Positions 1 to 5,686 of a stretch of DNA of 5,686 bases are shown piece after piece. The notes under the pieces were generated by a model, which ran no database searches, was not told the DNA's origin, and saw only the letters and a list, made by a program, of their open reading frames with translations. The position numbers were made by a program, and so were the translations under genes. Source of the DNA: Methanobacteriaceae archaeon (GTDB lineage Archaea > Methanobacteriota > Methanobacteria > Methanobacteriales > Methanobacteriaceae); the NCBI GenBank assembly GCA_900769095.1, contig CAAGFH010000060.1, forward strand, positions 1-5,686, given 5' to 3'. Positions within the stretch are counted from its first letter, which is position 1; the number at the start of each line of letters is the position of its first letter.

Positions 1-1
1 T

Positions 2-583
2 ATGGCTGTTGCAGACTATCAGGTTAGTGATGAAGTAGCTATTGAGAGAAAAACAACAAAAGATTTTGTTGATTCAATAATTGATAAAAGGTTATTCAAG
101 CAGGCTCGTGAGTTATCTGAGGAATTTAAACGTCCACTACTTATTCTTGAAGGGGATGACTTGTATGGTGGTATGGTTAATCCAAATGCTATTCGTGGAT
201 CATTGGCTTCTATTGCAATTGATTTTGGTATTAGTATCATTCCAACAAGAAATGCTCAGGATACTGCAGCTATGATTAAAAGAATAGCTGTTCGTGAACA
301 AAACGATGAAAGAGCTCCAATTCAAATTAGAACAGATAAAAAACCAGTGAGTATGTTGGAGCAGCAGTTGTTTATTGTAGAATCTCTGCCTAATATTGGT
401 CCTGTTAATGCTAAAAACTTATTATCTCACTTTGGAAGTGTTGGAAAAATTATTAATGCAAGTGAAAGTGAGCTTCAGGAAGTAGAAGGTATTGGTAAAA
501 AAATAGCTGAAGATATTAGAAAGGTAATTGATTCTAAATATCTTTATTTTGAAAAAGAAATTAAGGAAAAAAGACTTCTCTAG
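2..583 (+). CDS. hef: Hef/XPF-family fork-structure endonuclease, C-terminal part (5' end outside window)
   Basis: Structure-specific endonuclease of the XPF/Mus81 family, which cuts branched DNA such as forks and flaps near the junction. The 193 visible residues open inside the nuclease core. The family signature (GD)xnERKxxxD appears as A4-D5, E15-R16-K17 and D21, so the catalytic acids and lysine are present but the usual Gly before Asp is Ala. The core continues with a [11 protein letters not shown] strand (47-57) and a [10 protein letters not shown] segment (74-83). A tandem helix-hairpin-helix domain follows, with hairpins at LPNIGP (129-134) and VEGIG (161-165), as expected for dimerisation and DNA binding. 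The ATG at base 2 is probably an internal Met: the reading frame is open to the window edge and the start of the nuclease fold is missing. Euryarchaeal Hef carries an N-terminal helicase, whereas crenarchaeal XPF lacks it; which form this is cannot be seen. No PIP-box-like C-terminal tail is evident. The gene converges on the TIM-barrel gene and overlaps its stop codon. Confidence 0.88.
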   Translation: MAVADYQVSDEVAIERKTTKDFVDSIIDKRLFKQARELSEEFKRPLLILEGDDLYGGMVNPNAIRGSLASIAIDFGISIIPTRNAQDTAAMIKRIAVREQNDERAPIQIRTDKKPVSMLEQQLFIVESLPNIGPVNAKNLLSHFGSVGKIINASESELQEVEGIGKKIAEDIRKVIDSKYLYFEKEIKEKRLL

Positions 584-595
584 AAGTTCTTTTTC
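565..595. terminator. Candidate bidirectional terminator with both stop codons in the loop
   Basis: A run of six A (567-572) precedes, and a run of five T (590-594) follows, an imperfect hairpin. CTTC (575-578) pairs with GAAG (583-586) around a TCTA loop. The stem extends through A574-T587, then, past a bulged T588, through G573-C589 and the A/T tracts. Read on either strand it gives a stem ending in a T-tract, which suits two converging genes, and T-tracts are the main archaeal termination signal. The structure was folded by eye, and transcript ends are not known. Confidence 0.45.
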
Positions 596-1329
596 ATATA
601 TTCATAACTTTTTTTGATAGAATCATAGTTATTTACTTCAATGATGTAGATGCCATCATAATTATTCTTCTCTAAAGTATTGACTATAGTGTTTAAATCA
701 ATAGTGCCTTCACCTAAAGTAAGGTGTGCATCATCATCACCAAAATTATCGTGGATATGTACGTGTTTAATGCAATCAAAATACATTTCATCTGCGCCAT
801 ATCCAGAATGCATAGCATGACCGATATCAAGTGTCATAAACAAATCATTTGAAACTAAAAATTCATTTAATTCTTCCATATTGTCATAAATCATTGTATT
901 AAATGAAGGCATGTTTTCAAAAGTTGCAAGCACTCCTAAGTCCTCGGCATATCTTCCAAGTTCTATCATAGATTCATTTGCAAAATTGGTTACTTCATTT
1001 TTAAAGTATTTGTTTGGTAAAAAGGAAGTTAGTCCAGGATGGACTACAACACACTCAGCATCAATTTTATTTGCTAAATCTATTGATGATTTAATTTGGT
1101 CTACTGAATTTATTCTACTTTTATCCTGCACACTTGCGATATTAACATCAATAAATGGTGCGTGGATGGAATATTTTAAATTGTAGTTTTCCAATACTTC
1201 AGCATCTATGTTTTCACATGGAAACTGATGTACAAGTTCTGCATAATCCAATCCTAAGTTTTCAATAAATTCTAAAGTTTCTTCTAAATCATTTTCAATT
1301 CCTGCAAGGGTTGATGCTCCGATTTTCAT
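580..1329 (-). CDS. Endonuclease IV / sugar isomerase-like TIM-barrel metalloprotein
   Basis: A 249-residue protein of the xylose isomerase-like TIM-barrel superfamily (AP endonuclease family 2, COG1082 type). Beta-strand motifs appear in barrel order: SIHAPF (54-59), VVVHPG (94-99), ATFENMP (135-141), MTLDIGH (165-171), HVHIHD (189-194), DAHLTLGEG (200-208) and YIIEV (228-232). H56, H97, E138, D168, H171, H191, D200, H202 and E231 can be lined up by motif with the nine zinc ligands of E. coli Endo IV, including its D-x-x-H and D-x-H...LGEG pairs. The protein is shorter than Endo IV (about 285 residues), so DNA-binding loops may be reduced. A sugar phosphate isomerase/epimerase is the main alternative, because that family shares the E-D-H-E core (E138, D168, H191 or H193, E231). 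No signal peptide is seen, so it is probably cytoplasmic. It is last in the operon, 4 nt after the PINA-type gene, and starts behind a GTGAT ribosome site. Family assignment is firm; substrate is open. Confidence 0.85.
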   Translation of the reverse strand: MKIGASTLAGIENDLEETLEFIENLGLDYAELVHQFPCENIDAEVLENYNLKYSIHAPFIDVNIASVQDKSRINSVDQIKSSIDLANKIDAECVVVHPGLTSFLPNKYFKNEVTNFANESMIELGRYAEDLGVLATFENMPSFNTMIYDNMEELNEFLVSNDLFMTLDIGHAMHSGYGADEMYFDCIKHVHIHDNFGDDDAHLTLGEGTIDLNTIVNTLEKNNYDGIYIIEVNNYDSIKKSYEYMKKNF

Positions 1330-1332
1330 AAT

Positions 1333-1337
1333 ATCAC
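1333..1337 (-). promoter_or_regulatory. Ribosome binding site GTGAT overlapping the upstream stop codon
   Basis: On the minus strand GTGAT matches part of the archaeal anti-Shine-Dalgarno target GGAGGTGATC. It contains the TGA stop of the PIN-ATPase gene (1334-1336) and lies 3 nt from the ATG at 1329, a short spacing. Termination of one gene and initiation of the next therefore share the same bases, suggesting translational coupling. Confidence 0.4.
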
Positions 1338-3178
1338 ATTTTTTGAATAGCGCTAATTTCTAATCCCATTTCAATAGCTTCAATAATGAAATCAGATAAT
1401 TCTATTCCTTTTTTAATTTTTATTTCTCCTTTTTTGGAAGTTGTAGCGGTAAGTAAGTATTCTCCAGCTATGTAAACATCAAAGTTTTTTCTTCCTTTTT
1501 CACGGCCCAAGTCCAAAATCAACTGTTTATTGGTATGGATAATGTCCACTTCAATTGGTGCTTTGCTAACTGGTTTTGTTTCAATTACTTCAACACCAAG
1601 ACTTATTCCAATGCTTTCTTCAATCTCAGCGATTCTCTTACCGTTTTTACCGATAATTTTTGGAATAAATTCTTCAGGAATGTAAATGTTTGCTCTTTCA
1701 GGAGAAGTAACTTCCACATCAACTTTAGCTTTCTTTGGAAGTAATTTTCTTACTTTTCTTAAGATTTCTTTTTCTGCAATCTTTTCAACAGAAGTTTTTC
1801 TTCTTTCTCCTTCAGCAGTACCGTTTACTAAATCCATGTCCATTACGATGGTTTGCTCACCATAGGTGTAGATTTCGTTTTTAAGCTCGCCAGTTTCAAA
1901 GTCTCTTACTTCAATTACTGGTCTTGCAAGATCTGCTTCTTTCATTCCTGTTGGAACTTTAACAGTCATTTTTGTTTCATAAACACTTGTAACTTTACCG
2001 TTTTCAATGTAGATACTTGTATCAACGATTGATGGGATTACACCAAGCTCTACTCTGGATGAAATTCTCTGAATTGCATCAATTGGACGTGTTGCATGTA
2101 CAACACCAATCATTCCAACACCTGCTAATCTCATATCAGCAAAGATATTAAAGTCACTGTTTTTTCTAAGCTCATCGTAAATTGTATAATCTGGTCTTAC
2201 AAGCAATAGCACGTCTGCTGTGTTTTCCATATTTCCTTCTAGTGGTGCATATTGAGTAATTTCATCTGGAAGTTGTAAATCTCTTGGAGATTCCATTGTT
2301 TTTACAATCTTATTTAATTTTGAAGAGTAATAATTTGCAATAGCCTGTACAAATGTTGATTTACCTGCACCAGGAGATCCGGAGATTAAAATTCCTTCAG
2401 CGCTTGTTTGAATTCTGTTTAATAGCTTTTCAGATAAGTTATATTCATCAAGGCTGATGTTTGCAACAGGTCTTACGATTGTAATTTCCAAAGCTTCAGA
2501 AAATGGAGGGTAAGCAATTGAAATTCTGTATTCTCTTGACTGAACAACAAATGAACCTTCTTTTTCACTTTCAAGATAGGTTTTAGGATCACTTTTTGCT
2601 TTATCAAGGATTTCATCAACAATTTTCTTAAGCTCTTTGTATGAATAGCGTTTTTCACTTAATACTTCGAAGTTTACATGTCCTGGTGTTCCTTTTTTAG
2701 CCATTGGAACAATATTTTCTTTTAAATGAATGGACATTGTGTCTTCATCAAAGAATTTTTCAATTGAAAGTGGTTTTTCCTTATATTGTTGTTTAAAAAA
2801 GTAAACGGGAATCCCCTGTGCTTTTGCAGTTTCAGCCTGTACTTTATCATTTGTAAGTAAGGTTCCCATTTCACTTCTTGCTAAATCTCTAATTATGCTG
2901 TCAATTTCACCGCTTTTAGCGTATTTGATGTCATAATTTGTTGGTCTTCTTCCCTTAAAGCTAATAGACAATTCTCCTTCGTACTGGAGTTGTTGTAATT
3001 TTTGTAATTCCTTTAGGCCTCTTATTCCTTCTGATCTATTAGCATTGGCCTGGTGTTCAAGTTCACAAACAACTGCTTCAGGTACAATAATTTCCGGATA
3101 GTCAATATCCTCTGTTTCAATTATTTCGCTTATTGCACCGATAATAACAGCACTTGTGTCTGGTATTATACAATTCAT
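1334..3178 (-). CDS. PINA-type PIN domain / secretion-family ATPase / KH domain protein
   Basis: A 614-residue archaeal protein of the COG1855 type. An N-terminal PIN domain (about 1-130) holds the acidic residues D7 (IIPDTS), E39, D93 (GEIDS) and D111 (LLTND), a complete-looking nuclease quartet. After a linker comes an ATPase domain of the PilT/VirB11 secretion superfamily: Walker A GSPGAGKST (267-275), an acidic box RPDYTIYDELR (328-338, with D335-E336) and a histidine box around H361 (GVVHATRP). A KH domain has the GxxG loop G510-K-N-G513 (about 497-535). The last 70 residues are a basic, beta-rich tail. The Sulfolobus homologue PINA is a hexameric ATPase that promotes Holliday-junction branch migration and interacts with the resolvase Hjc; the same role here is inferred. 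The start is supported because MNCIIPDTS forms the first PIN strand. It begins 1 nt after hisI with no clear ribosome site, so reinitiation is likely. It lacks pilin-system neighbours, which argues against a secretion role. Confidence 0.9.
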   Translation of the reverse strand: MNCIIPDTSAVIIGAISEIIETEDIDYPEIIVPEAVVCELEHQANANRSEGIRGLKELQKLQQLQYEGELSISFKGRRPTNYDIKYAKSGEIDSIIRDLARSEMGTLLTNDKVQAETAKAQGIPVYFFKQQYKEKPLSIEKFFDEDTMSIHLKENIVPMAKKGTPGHVNFEVLSEKRYSYKELKKIVDEILDKAKSDPKTYLESEKEGSFVVQSREYRISIAYPPFSEALEITIVRPVANISLDEYNLSEKLLNRIQTSAEGILISGSPGAGKSTFVQAIANYYSSKLNKIVKTMESPRDLQLPDEITQYAPLEGNMENTADVLLLVRPDYTIYDELRKNSDFNIFADMRLAGVGMIGVVHATRPIDAIQRISSRVELGVIPSIVDTSIYIENGKVTSVYETKMTVKVPTGMKEADLARPVIEVRDFETGELKNEIYTYGEQTIVMDMDLVNGTAEGERRKTSVEKIAEKEILRKVRKLLPKKAKVDVEVTSPERANIYIPEEFIPKIIGKNGKRIAEIEESIGISLGVEVIETKPVSKAPIEVDIIHTNKQLILDLGREKGRKNFDVYIAGEYLLTATTSKKGEIKIKKGIELSDFIIEAIEMGLEISAIQKM

Positions 3179-3179
3179 T

Positions 3180-3587
3180 TTAATACACGTCTTCCGGGTT
3201 TACAAGTCTTTCTAAAATGACTTCTAAATCTTCATCTTTTAAATCTTCAATATCAACTTCATTTTCTGTGTTTATTTTCCTGTAGAAGCATGAAATATAT
3301 CCTTCATGACAAGCTGCACCAGTTTGGTTGATTTTTAAAATAACAGCGTCCATATCACAGTCAATAAGGATTTCTTCAACTTCCTGGAAATGCCCTGAGC
3401 TTTCTCCTTTAAGCCATAACTGGTTTCTGGAGGTGCTCCAATAATGTGCTTTTTTTGTTTTAATGGTTTTGATTAATGCTTCTTTGTTCATGTTTGCAAG
3501 CATTAAAATCTGATTTGTTTTTGCATCCTGTGCAATAGCAGTAATTACTTTAACTCCATTAATTTCATGTCTGAAGTTGATTTTCAT
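3180..3587 (-). CDS. hisI: Phosphoribosyl-AMP cyclohydrolase
   Basis: Catalyses the third step of histidine biosynthesis, hydrolysing the purine ring of phosphoribosyl-AMP to give ProFAR; cytoplasmic. The 135-residue protein shows the family hallmarks: [20 protein letters not shown] (47-66), a metal-binding D76-C77-D78-M79-D80 stretch and the C93-HEGYIS-C100 pair. C77, C93 and C100 are the expected zinc ligands, and D76, D78 and D80 the expected magnesium ligands, as in the crystallised Methanothermobacter HisI. Length fits the monofunctional archaeal form: the C-terminus ends within a short acidic tail and has no HisE pyrophosphohydrolase domain. It starts 2 nt after hisS, with an AGAGG site inside the hisS 3' end. 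No other his biosynthesis gene is in the window, so the pathway is presumably scattered, as is common in methanogens. Confidence 0.97.
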   Translation of the reverse strand: MKINFRHEINGVKVITAIAQDAKTNQILMLANMNKEALIKTIKTKKAHYWSTSRNQLWLKGESSGHFQEVEEILIDCDMDAVILKINQTGAACHEGYISCFYRKINTENEVDIEDLKDEDLEVILERLVNPEDVY

Positions 3588-3589
3588 TT

Positions 3590-4885
3590 TTATTCCTCTT
3601 TAAGATAATCTACAAGCTTATCAATATCAACTAAGTTTTGCTCACCGCTAATCATATTTTTAACAGTGACTTTACCTTCTGCAAGGTCATTAGCTCCAAT
3701 GATTACGAGTTTTTCAACTTTAATCTTGTCAGCATAGTTCATTAATTTCTTGAATTTTTTGCCGTTTAAGTCAACGTCTGTTTTAAAACCATTTTTCCTT
3801 AACATTTGGGTAATTTCAAATGCTTTTGGTCTGACGTCTTTGGAGATTGGTGCTACATAAACATCTAAGTGTGAAGGTAACTCTTCTTTATCGGTAAGCT
3901 CTTCAATAGCATTCATTAATCTGTCAAAACCAAGTGCAAAACCGGTGGATTCTACTTCCTGACCTCCGAAGAGTTTTACAAGGCTGTATGATCCTCCACC
4001 ACAGATTTGTTTTTGAGCTCCAAGTTCTGGAACATATATTTCAAATACAACACCTGTGTAGTAATCAAGTCCTCTTGCAACTCCTAAGTTCAAGGTATAG
4101 TTTTCAACTTGGAAGGATTCTAAAAGCTCAATTAATTCTTTAAGTTCTTCTAAAGCTTGTTTTGGTTCTTCGTATGGTGCAATTAAATCTTCAACTTCAC
4201 TGATGATGGATTTGTCTCCAACAAGATCAATTAATTTTAATAAAATTTGATTTAATTCATCATTATCGATTACAGGTTCATCTCCGCTTAAGGATTCAAT
4301 AAGTAAGTCTTTATCTCCTTTGTCGATAATAACCATTATTTCACTTTGGGTTTCAACAGAAATGTCAAAGTGTTTGAATAATCCTCTGATGATTCCTAAG
4401 TGGTTAATGTTAACATCAGCTGTTGTAATTCCAAGGGAATTGATTGCATCAGTACAAAGTGCAATAACTTCTGCTTCACCTTGAGGTGTTTTAGCACCGA
4501 TTAATTCACAACCGAATTGCCAGAATTGTCTGAACCTTCCTTTTTGAGGTCTTTCGTATCTAAAACAGCTTCCGTAATAGAATAACTTAATTGGTTTTGT
4601 AGCTGTTTTTTCAAGTTCGTTTAAGTATAATCTTGCAACAGGTGCGGTAATTTCCGGTCTTAAAGTCAATTCTCTGTCAGATTTGTCTTTAAAATTGTAT
4701 AACTGGTTTACAATTTCGTCTCCGGATTTTGTTGTAAATAATTTTAATTCTTCAAATAAAGGGGTTTGAATCTCCTGATAACCGTAACTTTCAAATACTC
4801 TTCTTAAGGTACTTTCTGCTTGGTTTCTTTCTCTCATTTCTTCAAATAAGAAATCTCTTGTACCTCTTGGTCTATTAAATTCCAT
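3590..4885 (-). CDS. hisS: Histidyl-tRNA synthetase
   Basis: Class II aminoacyl-tRNA synthetase that charges tRNA-His; cytoplasmic homodimer in the family. The 431-residue protein is full length. Motif 1 lies at about 31-45 ([15 protein letters not shown]), and TLRPE at 74-78 belongs to the histidine pocket. Motif 2 runs from [18 protein letters not shown] (108-125) to CELIG. The histidine-specific HisA motif is R271-GLDYYTG278, HisB is ICGGGSY (294-300), and motif 3 is GFALGFDRL (315-323) with R322. The C-terminal anticodon-binding domain spans about 338-431. Intact HisA/HisB motifs and the anticodon domain argue against the paralogue HisZ. The N-terminal [12 protein letters not shown] matches the usual synthetase start, and AGGAG sits 7 nt upstream. 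It is the first gene of the leftward operon. Joint transcription with hisI would tie histidine synthesis to its use in translation, although no leader-type regulator is visible. Confidence 0.98.
   Translation of the reverse strand: MEFNRPRGTRDFLFEEMRERNQAESTLRRVFESYGYQEIQTPLFEELKLFTTKSGDEIVNQLYNFKDKSDRELTLRPEITAPVARLYLNELEKTATKPIKLFYYGSCFRYERPQKGRFRQFWQFGCELIGAKTPQGEAEVIALCTDAINSLGITTADVNINHLGIIRGLFKHFDISVETQSEIMVIIDKGDKDLLIESLSGDEPVIDNDELNQILLKLIDLVGDKSIISEVEDLIAPYEEPKQALEELKELIELLESFQVENYTLNLGVARGLDYYTGVVFEIYVPELGAQKQICGGGSYSLVKLFGGQEVESTGFALGFDRLMNAIEELTDKEELPSHLDVYVAPISKDVRPKAFEITQMLRKNGFKTDVDLNGKKFKKLMNYADKIKVEKLVIIGANDLAEGKVTVKNMISGEQNLVDIDKLVDYLKEE
3595..3599 (-). promoter_or_regulatory. 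hisI ribosome binding site (AGAGG)
   Basis: AGAGG on the minus strand lies within the last codons of hisS, 7 nt from the hisI ATG at 3587. This is the same spacing as the hisS site and supports this start, implying that hisI translation overlaps termination of hisS. Confidence 0.55.
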
Positions 4886-4892
4886 TCTTACT

Positions 4893-4897
4893 CTCCT
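4893..4897 (-). promoter_or_regulatory. hisS ribosome binding site (AGGAG)
   Basis: AGGAG on the minus strand, 7 nt from the hisS ATG, is the strongest Shine-Dalgarno match in the window. It fixes the hisS start and shows that the operon mRNA has a leader of at least about 12 nt. Confidence 0.75.
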
Positions 4898-4930
4898 ATA
4901 AATAATATATTATAATTTAACTATGTCTAT

Positions 4931-4944
4931 ACAAATTTATATAA
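4931..4944 (+). promoter_or_regulatory. Candidate aroE promoter (BRE plus TATA)
   Basis: ACAAAT (4931-4936) fits the BRE pattern RNWAAW and is followed directly by the TATA element TTATATAA (4937-4944), the same palindrome proposed for hisS. A start site about 26 nt from the TATA centre falls near 4966-4968, only a few bases before the aroE ATG. No Shine-Dalgarno motif lies between TATA and ATG, consistent with a leaderless or nearly leaderless mRNA. Confidence 0.5.
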
Positions 4945-4951
4945 TCTTTGT
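4937..4951 (-). promoter_or_regulatory. Candidate hisS operon promoter (BRE plus TATA)
   Basis: On the minus strand ACAAAG (4951-4946), similar to an archaeal BRE, is followed by A and then TTATATAA (4944-4937). With the usual spacing of about 26 nt from TATA centre to start site, transcription would begin near 4914. That leaves a leader of roughly 28 nt carrying the AGGAG site. The position is inferred from consensus and spacing only. Confidence 0.5.
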
Positions 4952-4969
4952 TAATCAATTAATTATTAT

Positions 4970-5686
4970 ATGAAAATTAAAGGTAGTACAAATATTGTAG
5001 GTTTGATTGGTCATCCTGTGGAACATAGCTTTTCACCGCCGATGCATAATGCTGCATTTAAGGCTCTTGGAATGGATTATGCATATGTTGCTTTTGATGT
5101 TGATCCGTCTAATTTAAAATCAGCTATTGAAGGTGCCAAATCATTAAATATTAAAGGTTTTAATGTTACAATTCCTCATAAAATTGAGGTAATGGAATTT
5201 TTAGATGAAATTGATCCTGTTGCAAGTTTGATAGGTGCAGTAAACACAATTGACTTTAAAAATTTAAAAGGATACAACACCGATGGAATTGGTGCTGTAA
5301 GGTCAATTGAAGAAGTAACAAGTATTAAAAACAAAAATGTAATTGTTGCAGGTGCTGGTGGAGCATCAAGAGCTATTTCATGTTATCTTGCAAAATATGG
5401 TGCAGACTCAATAACAATCTTAAACAGAAATGTTGAAAGAGCTGAAAAATTGGCAGGAGATATTTCAGATTCAGGATTAATTGATGATATAAAATCAGAT
5501 TCAATTTCAGCTATTAACAACTATTTGGGCGATGCTGACATATTGGTTGATACCACACCTATTGGAATGCATCCACATATTGATGATGAGCCAATAGCTA
5601 CTTTTGATAATATGCATGAGGATTTGGTAGTCTTTGATGCAGTTTATAATCCTAATGAAACAGTTTTAATAAAAGAAGCTATTAAA
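4970..5686 (+). CDS. aroE: Shikimate dehydrogenase, 3' end cut by the window edge
   Basis: Reduces 3-dehydroshikimate to shikimate with NADPH in the pathway to aromatic amino acids; cytoplasmic. The reading frame stays open for 239 codons to the right edge, and with the family near 270-290 residues roughly 30-50 are missing. The substrate domain shows GHPVEHSFSPPMHN (14-27) with S20 and S22, NVTIPHK (65-71) with T67 and K71, N92 (AVNT) and D105 (NTDG), the residues expected to bind shikimate and act in catalysis. The nucleotide domain shows the glycine-rich GAGGASRA (128-135) and NRN (152-154), whose Arg fits NADP(H) preference. DTTPIGM (194-200) and DAVYNP (223-228) follow. The ATG at 4970 places the first strand, NIVGLIGHP, at the normal distance from the start. 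The gene is divergent from hisS with an 84-nt gap and no ribosome binding site. Quinate/shikimate dehydrogenase (YdiB) is a less likely alternative. Confidence 0.95.
   Translation, partial: MKIKGSTNIVGLIGHPVEHSFSPPMHNAAFKALGMDYAYVAFDVDPSNLKSAIEGAKSLNIKGFNVTIPHKIEVMEFLDEIDPVASLIGAVNTIDFKNLKGYNTDGIGAVRSIEEVTSIKNKNVIVAGAGGASRAISCYLAKYGADSITILNRNVERAEKLAGDISDSGLIDDIKSDSISAINNYLGDADILVDTTPIGMHPHIDDEPIATFDNMHEDLVVFDAVYNPNETVLIKEAIK

Noticed and set aside
911..1186. Open frame of 91 codons on the plus strand, opposite the TIM-barrel gene
   Set aside because: It lies wholly inside a well-supported gene on the other strand, shows no recognisable motif and has no ribosome site. The same applies to the frames at 81-275 (+), 19-240 (-), 1535-1744 (+), 2473-2658 (-) and 3934-4143 (+).
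1334..3178. Type IV pilus or archaellum secretion ATPase
   Set aside because: The ATPase core is related, but the PIN and KH domains and the absence of pilin, membrane-platform or peptidase genes nearby fit the PINA/COG1855 family instead.
3180..3587. Bifunctional HisIE
   Set aside because: After the cyclohydrolase motifs only about 30 acidic residues remain, far too few for the HisE domain, and none of its motifs is seen.
3590..4885. HisZ, the regulatory HisS paralogue
   Set aside because: Both histidine-specific motifs and the C-terminal anticodon-binding domain are complete, as in a true synthetase.
4900..4917. Alternative TATA box in the AT-rich stretch near hisS
   Set aside because: For hisS it would put the start site at or beyond the ATG and remove the AGGAG site from the mRNA. 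For aroE it would give a leader of about 35 nt with no ribosome site. The element at 4937-4944 fits both genes better.
4957..4964. Palindrome AATTAATT as a regulator binding site before aroE
   Set aside because: Such short A/T palindromes are expected by chance in sequence this AT-rich, and no second copy or longer symmetric arms were found.
4886..4969. Riboswitch, T-box or his-leader attenuator ahead of hisS
   Set aside because: The region is only 84 nt and mostly A/T, with no stable stem, no run of histidine codons and no terminator-like hairpin.

Overview
The window looks like a euryarchaeal chromosome segment, most probably from the Methanobacteriales (a Methanobrevibacter-like methanogen). 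The DNA is strongly AT-rich. The genes include archaea-typical ones: a Hef/XPF-type fork nuclease and a PIN-ATPase-KH protein of the PINA/COG1855 type. The one promoter region has an archaeal BRE/TATA layout rather than -35/-10 boxes. The genus is inferred from general resemblance only, and no search was run.

Layout from left to right. The 3' part of a Hef/XPF-family nuclease gene runs rightward to 583. Facing it is a four-gene leftward cluster, in transcription order: hisS (4885 to 3590), hisI (3587 to 3180), a PINA-type PIN/ATPase/KH gene (3178 to 1334), and a TIM-barrel endonuclease IV/sugar isomerase-like gene (1329 to 580). Gaps in the cluster are only 2, 1 and 4 nt, so it is almost certainly one operon. 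An 84-nt intergenic region (4886-4969) separates hisS from the divergent aroE gene, which starts at 4970 and runs off the right edge without a stop codon. No stretch over 300 bases lacks a gene, and I saw no RNA gene, mobile element, CRISPR array or long repeat.

Function. hisS and hisI join histidyl-tRNA charging with a middle step of histidine biosynthesis, and aroE is a shikimate-pathway gene, so the right half concerns amino acid supply. The left half looks like DNA maintenance: a fork/flap nuclease, a PIN-domain ATPase whose Sulfolobus homologue (PINA) is a Holliday-junction branch-migration motor, and a protein that keeps residues matching the metal ligands of the AP endonuclease Endo IV. 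The link between these three is inferred from family membership and position.

Two junctions stand out. At 568-594 the convergent nuclease and TIM-barrel genes end inside a shared A-tract/hairpin/T-tract structure, and a palindromic CTAG supplies both stop codons. At 4931-4951 one palindromic TATA element flanked by inverted ACAAA motifs appears to serve hisS and aroE in opposite directions. It predicts a normal Shine-Dalgarno leader for hisS but a nearly leaderless aroE mRNA. I found no clearly undescribed system. The best leads are the Endo IV-like protein and its coupling to the PINA gene.
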